Shown here: in pieces, positions 1-14,000 of the stretch | How positions within the stretch are numbered: the stretch's first letter is position 1 | Layout of the letters: every line of letters begins with the position of its first letter | Assembly (NCBI GenBank): GCA_030704615.1 | Contig: CM060734.1 | Location: 41,558,042-41,618,041 of the forward strand | DNA length: 60,000 nt | Source: Takakia lepidozioides | Lineage: Eukaryota; Streptophyta; Takakiopsida; Takakiales; Takakiaceae | Direction of reading: 5' to 3' | Notes under the pieces: generated by a model | What the model saw: only the letters and a program-made list of their open reading frames with translations | The model's database searches: none | Told to the model about the DNA's origin: nothing | Made by a program: the position numbers and the translations under genes

Positions 1-2714
1 GTTCTTCTTCACATTTCTTTTCGAGGATCAACAAATTACGTTTCAAAACTTTGGAGAAGTGGCACAAGTTCTGGTTAGTGGTTGCTACTTTCTTGTTCAT
101 CCTCTCCATATCTTTTTATGCAATCCCCGGCGCACTGGAATCGGCACTGGAGAAAGAATCACCTAGTAAAACTTCAAAGTCGGCAGATGCATTCGAAAGA
201 GTGAAACTAAGAGAAGCATGGGAGCCTTCAGTTTTCGGACGATTGGTTTCCGGTTGGGCCTTGGAAGTCGAAAAGGGTGTAAGCAAAACCAATGATGTGA
301 GGGTGAGCAACAATTGGCTATCGCGAGAAAATTCAAGCAGTGGTGACCTTGATTCAGGTAAATTTCTTCTCCAGGAGTTGTACCTGATCAGTTTGTTTCT
401 ACCAGTCACTTCTTTTAACTCCAATTAACGGGATAATATTATCCGAGAGAGTGAGTCGGGGGAGAAGAAAGCAGAGAGCTGCGGAAAACTATGGACTGTC
501 ACAGCAAGTGAGATCGTTCACACGGACGACTTGTGGATATCGGAATTCAAGGTCGCAAATTTTGCTTTGAGTCTAATCGAAATAAGCTGCGGTTGGAAAC
601 AGTTTCTTTGTCGATACGTGACTCAGTTGTTTACAATGGATTCGTCGACCCATCTTTGACGTGAGTACCTTATGAAGGACTATGATTCCTCTCTTTTGAC
701 AATAATTGGTCTTTCCTTCATTGAACTTCGTTGGACAATTCGTGTTGCAGGTTTGAATGGTCCAAATCCTTTGCAATTGGCAGTTGGAATTAAAATCTAC
801 ATATATGAGCTGCCATCGAAGTTCAATCAAGACTGGCTGGTCAATGCGCGATGCAGCAATCAACTGTTTGCTGCTGAGGTAGCCATTCATCGGATTCTGA
901 TAACAAGCCCCCTTCGAACACTGGATCCACATAAAGCCGACTATTTTTTCCTTCCTGTATATGTGTCCTGTAATTTCAGCCCCAAGACAGGGTTCCCATC
1001 TTTGACTCATGCGCGCACAACTCTACAAACAGCTGTCAATCTGGTCGCCTCGGAGATGCCTTATTGGAACAGAAGCGAAGGGAGGGACCATATTTTTGTT
1101 GCAACGCATGACTATGGTGCTTGCTTCCATTCCCTGGTAAGGTTTGCAACAGACATTTAAAGCATTCTTTTCCGAGGGATGATGTTTGAAAGTTGTAGAA
1201 GGCTCGAATTTGTTAAATTCGTTTTCCTCGCTACATTTGTGATGTACACATCGTCGACTGGCTGTACTTCATCTACTGGAAGTGAGGCAAATCATTTAGA
1301 GCACCAGTTGTTTGCAATCAAGTGGAACAGAACCAGATTGATACTTGATTGCTCCCATAATCCCTTATACGTTCTATGAATGTCAAGATTTCTCTCACAC
1401 TTAGTAATTGAAACCCTGTGGAATAGTAAGGGAGGGGGATGGCTCTTGAGCACAGCAAGAAGTGCTTGTTCTTGAAGCTCGTTAGCATGCAGAGAAAGCA
1501 CTTGAAATTTTTCTGACTGATGTACGGTCAATAAACGATCCTCAGTATTATGTAAACCTGTTTCGCAACATCTCCTGCCGTCAATGAGATGCATTTTCTT
1601 TGTTGCTTGCAGGAGGATCTGGCTATAGCTGCAGGGATTCCGAAATTCATGCGAAACTCCATTATATTGCAAACTTTTGGAAAGAAGAATAGGCATCCAT
1701 GTCAGAAAGCAGAGAACATACAAATACCTCCCTACATTTCGCCCTCAGCTGCGGCACCTTACCTGCTCCCACCAGAGCAACAACGACGTGATATTTGGGC
1801 CTATTTTCGGGGGAAAATGGAGATCCACCCGACGAACAGAAGTGGTCGAATCTATAGCAGGCTTGTACCATGTCTTATCTTGGGGATCTTGTTAGGACAA
1901 GTTTGATTCGCTTGACAACGTGCCTATGTAGTCCGACAATATTCGTGACAAGCACAGCTGTAGAGCCTGTGCTGATATTCCCTTACCTCTTCCTACTAGT
2001 CAAACCTCTTTCTCCCTCCTCTCTCCTCAAAGGAAGACTGCACGGTCTAAGAGCATAAGAATTGATTTCGCATGTGAAATTTTACCGAGTGCTTCGTCTG
2101 TGCATCACTAGTATTCCTAGGGTCGCCAGATAGTCTTGATTATAAGAGAAGTTTCTGTTCTTTGGAGAAACCTCGCCTCTTTACTAATGTAGATTGACAA
2201 TTCACACCCCGACACTAACTCGATATTTTGACACAAATGCGTGACATGTTTATCCAGGGGTGTGCGCTCAATCATATGGCACAGATACGCCCGCAACAAG
2301 CGATTCTACTTGAAGCGTCACAGATCCGAAGCTTACCAATCGGAGATACTTCGGTCGATTTTCTGTCTCTGCCCCCTTGGATGGGCTCCATGGAGTCCCC
2401 GCATAGTTGAGTCAGTACTCTTCGGGTGTGTGCCTGTTATCATAGCGGATAATATAGCATTACCATATTCCCATGCAATCAAATGGGAAAACATCTCGCT
2501 CACAGTGCCAGAGAGAGACGTTCACAAATTAGAAAGAATTCTTGCTAATGTTGCTGCCACCAATCTCAGCGCCATTCAAACCAACCTTTGGAGAGAAGAG
2601 AACAGACGTACACTGCTATACACTGAGCCCCTTATCCTGGGTGATGCAACCTGGCATATTTTAAATCTTCTGTCAAAGAAATTAGCGAGTATTTATAGAA
2701 GGAATCCCTTATAG
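1..2714 (+). CDS. IRX7: IRX7/FRA8-like GT47 glycosyltransferase (5' partial, 4 visible exons)
   Basis: This is a Golgi type II glycosyltransferase of the exostosin (GT47) family. The Arabidopsis homologues FRA8/IRX7 and F8H act in making the xylan reducing-end tetrasaccharide. Exons: before 3..357, 751..1136, 1613..1860 and 2258..2714 (TAG). The phases fit: the codon split at 357/751 gives Gly, 1136/1613 is phase 0, and 1860/2258 rebuilds Arg. Exon 1 encodes a membrane anchor (FWLVVATFLFILSISFYAIP). Later exons carry KIYIYELPSKFNQDWL, RCSNQLFAAEVA, PYWNRSEGRDHIF, HPCQKAENIQIPPYISP, FRGKMEIHP and the hallmark FCLCPLGWAPWSPRIVESV. This fits FRA8 much better than IRX10 or ExAD. The frame is open to the window edge without an ATG; TTG at 51 is not a credible start, so the true start lies upstream or in an earlier exon. 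The visible part is about 480 codons, close to the usual 450 aa. Intron 3 begins with GC rather than GT. Confidence 0.9.
358..750 (+). other. IRX7 intron 1 with an exon-like stretch
   Basis: Donor GTAAAT at 358 and acceptor TTGCAG ending at 750. Inside it, 432-656 is open in one frame (AESCGKLWTVTASEIVHTDD and onward) and is followed by a strong GTGAGT at 661. That frame hits TGA at 657-659, so including this stretch would end the protein early. Skipping it joins exons 1 and 2 in frame. It is either chance or a poison exon. Confidence 0.45.
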
Positions 2715-3012
2715 GCAGCCCAGTTATGAACCATTTGTAGACAGTAGGAGAATTTACTCTTCTTTCACAGAATAGGATAACAAGGTGGGGTTCATCATGT
2801 AATATAAGCTCTTCCCCCGTCCGTGCAAGTTGAAATATAAAACGGATGGTTGGCCGTCTTTCAGACTTGAGAGCCTGTTGTTCGAGGAGGATAAGTCCGA
2901 CGCTGGTCAAGTAACACTTATGTAACATCGGGTCCACCAAATGCCCAACTCCTCTTCGAATACGGACGACCAATTTTCCGCTTAAACATGATAGCAGTAT
3001 GAAAACCAAGTT

Positions 3013-3110
3013 GTAGCCCAGTGGTAGTGACACCTCGGAAGTGGTAGTAGGTTCTATCCACTGATTGGTGTAAGACAAGTGTCCACCTTCCCCCGGGAAG
3101 GTGGTAGCCC
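3013..3110 (+). repeat. tRNA-derived SINE head (putative)
   Basis: TAGCCCAGTGGTAGTGACACC fits a pol III A box, and GGTTCTATCC about 34 bases later resembles a degraded B box. The downstream CCACCTTCCC/GGGAAGGTGG palindrome (3083-3104) may come from the SINE body, since GGAAGGTGGA also occurs in the SINE-C copies at 47.9 and 51.1 kb. No A-tail or target duplication was seen. Confidence 0.35.
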
Positions 3111-3409
3111 GTCAACTGAGTAGAGATGACAAAGATCTTCTATATTGCTAATTCAACGCAAAACGCCTCTTGCAGATTGTCATTTCAGGTCAAATATATA
3201 GACCATATTCATTTGTCAGGATGGATTTTAGTGATATCAAGTCTACAAACGACATGATTCTGTGAATGCAATCTAAATAGGAGTGCAGGGACGGATGATG
3301 GGATGTGCTGCTCTACCTTCTACTTAGACAGAACTATGGAACATACTCAAAATCATGAACAGAAAACTAAAGCCATTTAAAAAGGAGAATGATAGAGTAA
3401 AAAGAAGAG

Positions 3410-3640
3410 AGAGAGATGGCTCCGGCCATAGCCGGCATCGCTAAGACCACTTCACCTTCACCTTGTGCGCCATCGCTAAGACCACTTCACCTTCACCTTG
3501 TGCGCTACCGCCCCTAAGAATGTAAGAATTTAATATAATTTTCAAAAGAAAAAACAAACAGACCACTTTACCTTGCAGGCTACTGCCCCTAAGATCGGAA
3601 GAACTTCATATAACTTTTTTAAGGAAAAAACAGACAAACA
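3410..3640 (+). repeat. SINE 3' modules with a 37-bp tandem duplication
   Basis: The module CTAAGACCACTTCACCTT...CTACCGCCCCTAAG occurs here about three times. Two copies are a near-perfect direct repeat of about 37 bp at 3436-3509. The same module ends the SINE-like element at 47861-48142. A-rich stretches follow the copies (3542-3560 and 3618-3635), as expected for SINE tails. Confidence 0.45.
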
Positions 3641-4322
3641 AATATAAGAACTTAATGCACCCGTTCGATCTTTACTGCCGGTTACAGACATGATACAGAC
3701 TGGGACACAAATTGAATGGGGTGACATCATCCGGTGTCCCCAGCCTAGTTCAGCCTGGTCTCATACATTAAGGTCTGCGGGCTGGTGATTATACAAAGCT
3801 TGTTTAACATCCAGTGAAATTACCGAGTCTACTGCTCAATCACAACATATGGTTTTTTCAAAGGCCCCAATGGTATGCCTCAAGGGTTCACAAATTTTTT
3901 ATTTTTTTTGCTCCCTTCATTTGAGTAAAACGGGGCCTCTGTCCCCTTTCTTGAAAGAGGAGGGAAGGAAAACTACAACAAAACAGCCTATGGAACGGGC
4001 AAATAGACAGTTCAACTGAGTGAGAAAATACGATCAGGTAAGACTACGCCCCTGCAGTGCAGCAGTTATCTAACGGCCATCATCCAGAAAGAGTTTATAC
4101 AGAGTACAACATCATTCGGCTTTGAGGTCAACACTAATTGTAGAACTTCACAAAGTTTACTGATTCTCAAATGCAAGGAAATAAGATGAAGTTCGTTCCA
4201 GCACCCCACAATTTACAGATCAGAGAAGGAAGAAACTTCAACCATCCACAGGATGCTCAAAGCACCTATTGGAGAGAAGAAAAGAAACAGAAGAGAAAAT
4301 TGGATTTCCCAGCAACCAGACA

Positions 4323-4475
4323 GAATGTACTCATAAGACGTTGTTTGTCGTAGCCTTGCGGCCATTGACCCCGCACCCAGTTTGAGTGGAACACAAAGGG
4401 ACAGAAACTATCTTTATCAGGGGCTGATGCCGGTAGTATGACTTACCTTGGAACAGACAATTGATCCGAGTTTAC
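4323..4475 (-). mobile_element. LINE-B 3' end, 5' truncated
   Basis: This matches the 3' ends at 19.2, 19.5 and 30.4 kb and, inverted, those at 11.6 and 13.3 kb. Read on the minus strand it ends GGCCGCAAGGCTACG...CTTATGAGTACATTC. The short stem formed by GGCC and GGCT is kept in other copies. Confidence 0.55.
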
Positions 4476-5053
4476 AGACCAGACAGACAGAGATAGAGAC
4501 AAAGAGTGAATATGTATGGTTGCAGACAACGATGGTGTAGAACCAGACCAAGAAAAATTGGGTTGGATCAACCCAGTTTCCTTGGTAAAAGATGAACTGA
4601 GATTTACTTCCAACTACTTGAAAGCCACCTGTTGACCATAATTCCCAAATAATGCTATCGTACATGTTAGTCAAAAACTATTTTTCTTTTACTGAAGGCC
4701 ACCGACTCATTCTATGACCTCGTGTCGTCTTGGATTCAAAATCTCCTTATGGTTTCCTATTAACAAGAAGGACCCTGGCTGAGGTGACTTGTAGACCCTC
4801 CTTGACTCTTCATGGCCCTGACTTTTAAAGCCACTAATGGTCTGTTCAGACCAATTTTGATCCCTTAAATCTTCCCCTGCAGACCCAGAAACCTTAGACA
4901 CCCACTTTTGAGAGCCCATGGCCCTCCATCTAATGTAAGGCTTCAAGTCCTTATGTCATGTTGCAGCAAAAAGGAGCAGGACATGGTGAAAGTAGCTAAC
5001 ATTGCCTTGTACGGTGAGTAGACACAAAAGATGGCATGAGAATGGGGCATGTA

Positions 5054-8000
5054 TCAGGCCTTCAAAGATATTGCAGCATCCACTTTGATACGGTTCAGCC
5101 TGACTGTACCCAGAAGATACTCTGGCAGCTCACGTTCTGCCTTGGCCTGCAAAATTGCTCCAATGATAAGTTCTCCTGCTCTGAAAATATTTCAGAGCAA
5201 ACCGCCTCTTCCCTCCATGAAATATGCACCATTAGCATATAACTATGTGGAAGAGTAGAAAGAAAGCAGAAATGAAAGGAAATATCCTATGCATACCAAG
5301 AGGTGGGAGAAATGAAATGGTGCTTTATAACGTTTCGTGAGAAAGAAATGAAATGAAGAGGAACTTCATAACGTCTGCAGAAAGCTCAAAGAGCTTATGG
5401 GACATAAGGAAAGCAAGAAACAAGAAAGAATAAAAGACAGAGCGAAGCCAGAAGCAGCCCAAAAGCAACTACTGCCCAAGGGATAGTCTAAGGGTCAAAG
5501 CTTCATGCAGAAAAGCTGCCAAGCATTTCTGATCCCCATAATGGAAGACTTCAGTGAGAGATTGCGTGTCAGGGAACAGACAGTGGAATCTGCGACAGGT
5601 CTCATAGTAAAGAGGGCAGCAAAAGAAGAAGTGCTCTTCAGTTGGGCCCAGTGCAAGCTGGGCATAGGCTGTCTTCTTGTTGCAAGTTTTCCCATCTACC
5701 AGTCTCTATCCGTAAATTGTGGAGCCCACCCTGAATCGCGGGTGCAGACAAGTAATTAGGCCGCAAGATTCTATCATCACGGAGAACTAAGACTATCTCT
5801 TGGTAGAAATGGAGTTTGGTTGTTAGAGTGGCCGGCCTCCATGTTCGCCTGACATGGAGTTCCATTACTTCTCTTCTAATGAGTCTATTGCGATTGTGTT
5901 TGGACGTGATCTCCACCCCTTCTGTATTTTGTGGCAATAGGGAAGAAACAGATTGTCCATTGCCCTCAAAAAAATCCACACCCGAGCATACCAAGAAGGT
6001 TTGAAACCTGCTGTATGGAGCCTGAAAGATGTTCTGAGAGCCCTTGCTGTGAGCCCTGTGGGGTTCAGGGCTTGTAACCTTTTAAGAAAGATTGTAAGCC
6101 GGAAGAGGGCCTCGGTTTGAAGGGGCAAGAAATGCAATGAAATGGTACTTTACAACATCCGCGGTTTGTCATGTCACACTTTTACACTGGCAAATGCGGA
6201 TGCCCCTTCCTGCAACAACTCATGAGGCAGGTGTGTTCCCAGCTAAGGGGCAAAAAGCAAGAAATAAACTACGGCTGTAGACAAAGTGCCTCAGGCAAGT
6301 GTCGCATGAGAGAGATGTCACAGAACTTTGGCTCCTTGAATGTCCTTTTATCAAGATTTCCGGTGGACAAAGTTTGAACTTGGGTGCCTCCCCTTTAAAT
6401 TGCAAAATAGAAAAGGGATAATAAAGTCAGAATTGTACCTCAATCAAAATTGCAAGATCAACAACAATGCTCGTGACATAACCCAGAACCAAACCAATGA
6501 CGGTTCGTGCAACGGATGATGACCCTATGTCCACGTCAATCTGAACCACACAGGAAAAGCCAACAGAGCTTAGTAGTGGAAGTGTCAGAGTGTGACATTA
6601 CCTGTGGGCAAGCAATATCATTCGAGTCACACATGTGGAGCGTGCAAGTATTTCTGTAGAACAGCAAACTGTATGCATCAGCCTGTTCACAACAAACCAC
6701 TTCCATCAACAAATAGCTTTGCGTTGCTCTCTGTGAGAAATGAAATGAAGTGAATTGTACATTTTATAATGTCCATGGAAAGCTCAAAGAGCTTATGGGA
6801 CAAAAGGGAAAAACAAGAAAGAAGAGAAAACCACAACCAAAAGCATCCCAAAAGTAACTACTGCTCAAGGAATTGCATAAGGGTGAAGACCTCTTGCAGA
6901 TGACCTGCTGAGCATTTCTGACAGAGAGGTCTGAGAAGCACCAGCACTCACTCCCTTTGTTCAGTGAAGGATTCAACAACAGTTTTAACAATCTCCAGCA
7001 GACATAATAGAATCCCTTCGCCACTCACTTCTCAGGTCTCTTCTCAGTTCATGGTGACTGGTAGGTGAAATAACAGCCAAATGCTACATGAGAATTTAAA
7101 ATACTCTAATCGTCTGTGTGAGCATTATGCCATTTCACTGTAGTTCCTTAACCCCATGACAAGCTACCTAGGGTTGCTAGCTGATGGGACTCAGCCCTCA
7201 AAGATACGTCACAGCCAACAGACCTATGTGACAGTTAGTAAGTACATCTCTTTCTCCCTATTGTTGTTATATAGTTTTTATTCTTGGCTCTGGTTTTGTT
7301 TCCTCTCTCATGTTTTCTCCATTTTGTCCCATATGCTCTATGAGCTTTCCGCGTACGTTATAAAGCACCATTTCATTTCATTTCCATATTGTTGTTCTAC
7401 CACGGGACCTCTAAGCCTCCCATGGACTGGTAAGAAAATCCTTCTACTTTCTTGTGGGTGTTCAGGCTTTCGAGCTTTCTGCGGACGTTACAAAGACACA
7501 TTATTTCGTTCGTTCTTTTTCTCTTGTAGTTGCTTTTGGGCTCCTTGTGGGGGTCCCTGTCCCTTTCTTGTTTCTTTTCTCCCATAAGCTCTTTGAGCTT
7601 TCCGCGGACATTATAAAGTACCATTTTATTTCATCTCTGTCTCTTGCCCCACAAGCTCTTTGAGCTTTCTGTGGACGTTATAAAGTACCATTTCATCTCA
7701 TTTCATTTCTCTTCGTTCGGTCAATAAGCCCTTCGGGCCTGCTGTGGACAGAATAGATTTCTGTCTTCAGTCTCTCTATGGGGACTGCGATTTCTTTTCC
7801 TACTGTCCTACATACCATGAGATCTGAGGCAGATATTATGTCACTTCAGAATTTCCCAGGCTGCCAGCTTTGATGACTGGAAGTGCCAGGCAGCTTGCCT
7901 GCATGAGGCACTTCGAATGTGGGCATTGTTTGATCCCTTTTAAAGTGGTTTCTCGTTGTTCTGTTGTCCATGGGCCAAACTGTTTATGATATAATGTTTC

Positions 8001-11000
8001 TTCTTAGGACCACAACACAAAGTTGAAAACACGGGATGAGAGTGCTTGTAGAGTACCTCCAAGAAATTATCTTCTCGCAGATAATGGCAGGTGACAGCTC
8101 TGCCTAGAAGGCATGCTTTCGTGCCCACTGCGCGCTTCACCACCCAATAACCCTGCCAAGCCCAATCAATTATTGCCCCATGCTTCCACACGCAAGGCTC
8201 CAGAATCTATTCCTCCCTCCGTTTCCCAAATAGAACTAATTACAATGGTTAGTTGTCTGATCGAGCTAGGATGATCTCTATATCGTGACGTGGTGTTGTG
8301 TACATCTCAACATGGTCAGATCTTTACTAGGACAGCCCTGACTGCTTGTTACTAGCGCATCCTGCTACCGGTCCCAACAGTTTCCTTGCAGATTGTGTCA
8401 CCCAAAAGGCTACTATTTACATATCTACAACCAGTTACATGGTAACCCTTTCGCAGCCGGGTGGCTGCTAAGGTATGCCAATGTAATTTTCGAGCTAATC
8501 AGTTCATTTGGGTCATGCTGAACTACGCTACCTATCAAAAACCTGATGGAAGAGAAGCTTGTAATAATCAAGCATGTTGATCATAGATGAAGGTCAACCA
8601 CCGCCCTGCCAAGGACTAAATGAGGATTCAGGATCAACGAATGATGTGGAAGACCAGGAGAGAAGACTTGCAGCTAGAACACAACGAGGACTCAACTGTC
8701 ACAAACAAAAGACCATCCACGAAAGACAAGAAATTGGGGAGCATACAAATGCGCTTGCAGAAGAACTGACAATGTGAAAGTCTGACTATATCCAGGACTG
8801 TAGTAAATGAATTAAATGATATATGAGTCTGGACATTCCGACGGTGGCACAATCTACCTCGACTATACTTGGAATGAGCTTGAAGTGGGCATTTCGATAT
8901 GCATCATCACCATTAACGAACTGGTCAAGCAGTGAGCCTGGTCGAATGGGCCGGTCGGCAACATAATAGAACACCAAGCTGTAGTTGGGCTTGGCTGGCA
9001 CCTGTCACCCAATCAGATTAACAAACCATGTGTCTGATATAATAGTTTGCTCTAATCACTAATACATTTGAGAGGCGGGAATTACCCCGACCGCTGCAAT
9101 AGAAATAGATTGAATAAAAAATTCTGTGATCTGAGCATCATGACAAGGTTACCTGTCAAGCTTCAAGAGGGTAAAGATTGCAAGAAGGGAGATATGCAGT
9201 ACCTGTCCTGGCTTCCACAAATGGGGAATAATCACAACATGAAAATCAAATGTGGTATAGACTTAAGGTGGTGAATTGAGTGGTAGATGATAACTGGTCC
9301 CAGGAGACATACAAAGTTACCTGTAGGTTAATAACAAGAATAAATGGAGCTTTTCTTCCTTCTTCAGACTGGAACAAGCAACACATAACAGAGCACATGT
9401 TACACTGGCCCATAGACTTCATCATAGGCCTCAATGTTGAGAAATGAAATGAAATGGTACTTTAAGTTGTACTTTGAGTTGTCGAAGGAAAGGAAAGGAA
9501 AGGAAATTGAACTTTATAACGTCAACAGAAAGCGTAAGAGAAAGAAAGCTTATAACATTTGCAAGGATTAGAAGCCTCTGAAAATATAGTAGTCTCCCTC
9601 TATCTCATAATACATATGGCAAGAGAAATGAACTGAAATGAAATGGTACGTTATAACATCTGCGGGAAGCTCAAAGGGCAGCCCAAAAGTAACTATTGCT
9701 CAAGGGATTGTCTAAGAGTCAACCCTTCATGCAGGTAAGCTGCCAAGTATTTCTGGACATTGGGTAGCCCTGAATAGACAGTTAACTCTCCCATGGATCT
9801 CATAGTATAAAGGGAAACAAAAGAAAAATGTTCTTCTCTTTCGATTGCCCTGTTGTTCCCTGCGCAAGCAAGACATTAGGCAGTTGTAACGTCGCAGATT
9901 TTCCCACCTACCAGTCTCTATCTGCAGACCACGGGAGCTCACCCTGAACCTCCCCACTGCCCTCAGAAGAGAAGGGAGATAGAACTGCAGACAGGAAACT
10001 AGGCCACAAAATTCTAGCGTCAGGGAGGACCAAGAATCTCTCCCAATAGAACTGCAGTTTTGTCGTCAGAGTGGCTGGTTTCCATGTCCGTCTGACGTGC
10101 ACTTCCATAACTTCTCTTCTGATGCATCTATTGCGGTCTTGTTTGGGCACAATTTCCACCCCTCCGTATATTGTGGCAGTAGGGAAGCAATTAAGACTCC
10201 ATGACGCTCAAAAATGTTGGACACCGATCATACCAAGTGTGCTTGAAACCCACATTTTTGAGCCTGATAGGTGTTGTGAGGGCCCAGGCTGTCAGCCCTT
10301 TGGGTGGAAGGGCTTGTGACAGATACTAGAAAGATGCAGATAAGAGGAGGAAGACTCTTGTCGAAGCAGGCGTAACTTATGGTGTTACTTCACCCCAAAG
10401 GGCTATTGACTTCCGTTTGGAAGGTGGACACCTAGTAATGGCCGTAACCGGCCAACACCGTTGCCCAAACCCCTTCAAGGACTCGAAAGTTCCCAGGTAC
10501 CCACACATTACGTAACCGGTTGACCCGGGACCCCTCATTTTATAGTGGGGTTGGCTATTTATAATGTCTGCAGGGGGCTCATGGATATGAGAGAAGAGAG
10601 AAATGCAAAAAGAAGGTACAAGAAGGATGGGATTACAACAAACCTGGACGACACAGCTTGGTCGCTTGGCAACATGGTCGATCTTGCCCTCTGACTTGAA
10701 CCAATCCACCGCTAGCAATTTCAAAAGTGGATCACCTCCAGACACCTAAGACACAGAGCAAACCACCAGCTATCAGTCAAAACAGTTAACTATGTCCTCC
10801 CCTAGAGTGTTCATCCTTACAGCAGAGACTTATATGGCCATGACGGCATGACCACTATTCAGATTGACAAACCTAGAGCCACTGGGAATTCTGGTCCTGT
10901 TCAAAGATAATCTTTAGGCTAGATATTCTAGTCAAGTTTCAAAGTTGATGTCCTAGCACATGGGAGCATGTACCTTTAGACTGTCCTGGTTGTAAGTGCG

Positions 11001-14000
11001 GCTGCGGACCATAAAGCCCTTCCCACCAGGATCTGACCAGCCATTGATATCCTTGTCACTCAGACTTTGCCGCAATGTTCCATTGAACATGCTTGGGTCT
11101 ACCTCCACAACTGGTTTAGTAATGTCCAGCTCTTGATTTCCTGTCTTTTCTGCACAGAATGGACACCATTCTTAACACAACCCGTTTAGTAATTAAACAC
11201 AACTAGTTTAATAGTTGACAACATTCAGTTGTCCCCAGACTCTCTCTCTCTCACTTTCTCTGGGTCTATGAGGGTATGGCAAACATTGCCTTATGAGTAC
11301 ATTCCATGGGTACCATAAAGTATAAAGTACCATAAAGTACCCTTATATATCATTTCATTCCATGGGTCTGTATCTATATCTCAAGGCAGGGAGTCTATCT
11401 ACAAACAATAAACAGCTGCAGAGAGGAAAGGGAGATTGTCAATGCCCTATGTGAGGGTGGCCTGAAGACACTATCCATTTTGTGATACAATATCTGAGAT
11501 CAGGGCCATCGAGAACATAGTCCACTGCATCTCTACTCACAAACTTTCAAAATCCTGAAGCCCTGGCCTGTTGACAAAGGTAGTGTCTGTTCCCTCTTGA
11601 TCTGCCCAAAGTGGAAGTAGGGTCTATGGCCACAAGGCTAAGGGAAATGTCTTATTCGCACATTCTCTCACTCTATCCTGAAGTAGTTCTTATTTTCATC
11701 CACGTTGTCCAATAGGCCCTCATGGCCCTCTCTACATTATGAAGTTTCTTTCTATTGCCTCTTAAGATCTTTGAGCTTGCTGTGTATACTATAAAGTTTA
11801 TTTCTTCTTTCTTCTTTCAATTCAGTTCCTCCAGACCTTCTCAATGGCTCCACAGGATGAAGGTGCCATCGGACATCATATCTGCCATCTTATCCATGTA
11901 TGAGATTGTCATTGGCATGGTCACAGTCGCGGGGAAATTCTCGGCAGAGGTGCATAGCAACGTTCAGGTCAAACAGGGCTGCCCCCTCTCACCTACCCTT
12001 TTCGGGATCTACATAGACTCTGTGGAGGGTTACATTTCAAAAACCCATGGAGTTGGGGTGCCTTTGGATGGGGGACCAACGCAATCAGCACTCCTCTATG
12101 CTGATGATGTTGCCCTCTTAGCACAATCTCCTGTCTTCCGACAACGTCATCTTCATATCCTGGAAAAATTCCCCAAAGACTATGGGATGCAGGTCAATCT
12201 TAGCAAAACTAAGATCATGGTTTTCAATGGCCCTGCAGACCGCAGATTCATCTTCAACCAGGAAGTTGAGGTTGTCAAATCGAACCAATACCTGGGTCTG
12301 GTTATCCACTCACACATTTCCAGTTCGCCTCGACTGCTTTGGACACATTAACAAAGGGCAAGGCTGCCTCCATCCGCCTTCAGGCCAAATGCAAACAGAT
12401 ACATCTTCGCCACCCCCCAACTAAAAAGTGGCTCTTTGACACGGTGTCACCCCGGCCGCCACTTATGGCTGTGAGTTCTGGGCACCTGGTGTCCCAGTTT
12501 ACTGGTGGGACAAAAATCTGGAACCGTTGCAGTCATCTTTTCTCCAAGCAATGCTTGGCGCTAGAAGCACAACTCCATCACACATCCTATGCGCAGATTT
12601 CGGATGCGTGCCACTTCAAACCGAGGCCCTCTTCCGGCTTACAATCTTTCTTAAAAGGTTACAAGGCCTTCCACCCAAAGGGCTTATGGCAAGAGCTCTC
12701 ACACATCTATTAGGCTCAAAACAGCAGGATTCAAGGCCTCCTGGTATGTGTGCAGCTTCTTTTAGCGCAATGGACTCTCTATTGCTTCCCTATTGCCACA
12801 AAATACAGAAGGGGCGGATATCACATCCAAACAAGATCGCAACAGACTCATCAGAAGAGAACTTATGGAACTCCAAGTCAGGAGAACTTGGAAGCTACAC
12901 ACTCTCACAACAAACTCCATTTCTATCGGGAGCCATTCTTGGTTCTCCGTGACCATAGAATCTTGCGGCCCAAGTACCTTTCGGCGCCTTTATCTCCCTC
13001 TCTCCTCAGGGCATTGGGGTGGTTCAGGGTGGGCTCCCACAATCTACGGATAGAGACTGGTAGATGGGAGAACCTGGAACGGGAGGGTCGCCTATGCCCA
13101 GCAAGCTTTCCGCGGACGTAAACTACCATTTCATAAAGTGCCATTTCATTTCTTAGCTTAGACAATCCCTTGAGCAGTAGTTGCTTTTGGGCTGCTTCTG
13201 GCCTCGCTAGTTGTCTTTTACTCTTTCTTGTTTCTTGCTTTCCTTTTGTCCCATCTTTGAGCTTTCTGCGGACGTTATAAAGATCCATTTCATTTCATTT
13301 CATTTCATTTCTTTTGGTTTTTTCCTGGGTACGATGTCTATGGCCACAAGGCTATATGGCAAACAACGTCTTATGAGCACATTCTTTTGCTTTTCCCTTG
13401 TTGTTCAAATCTGTATTGTGGTTATTCCATGGAAATAACTAATTTCTTCCTTCTACTCTTCTCTCAACTTTGTCCAATGCACCCATGGGGCACCCTGCGT
13501 ACATTCTAAACAAAGTCAGCTGACCCTAACCTTGTATACTCTTCATGACGTTTATCGACATTTAACCACATCCTGCTGCCTTTGTTACTTGTCCACCACA
13601 TTCTCCATGTCACTCACCAGAACTTTCATAGTCCATACACATGATCTTCAGACCGAACAGGCAGATGGCTTTACACAGTGAGGATAGGCTACGTGCACCA
13701 CCCAAAATCACAAAGATTTTCGTTTGAAGATAAGACATGTTTGGTAGCTTACCCCCACAATGCTCCATCTTCATGGGTCTTCGTGCATTGCTTAGGCCTG
13801 GTTATCTTCTATAATGTTTGTTTGTTATATAAGAGTTCGTCTTGTAAGCGCGTAGGGTATTTTTGTGGATATACTAAATATCTATCTTCTTCTCACTGTG
13901 TGAATGTTATCAATTTTTCTATTTTTTTTAAGTTTCTTACTACTACATTTATATTTGAAAAGATTCAAGAATATCATGCTAATTTCAAAGGAAAGGTCAT

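Larger units (their letters stand above)
2715..5053. other. Convergent intergenic region with SINE and LINE remnants
   Basis: This lies between the 3' ends of the IRX7-like (+) and EDR2-like (-) genes, so it should contain both 3' UTRs. No protein-coding gene is recognisable; the short frames here look like chance. Identifiable pieces are a tRNA-head-like sequence near 3013-3066, a 22-nt palindrome at 3083-3104, SINE 3' modules at about 3410-3640 and a LINE-B 3' end at 4323-4475. Confidence 0.6.

Noticed and set aside
7156-7587. 143-codon frame as a membrane protein
   Set aside because: It is a translation of LINE-A 3' UTR and tail sequence; the hydrophobic look comes from T-rich DNA.
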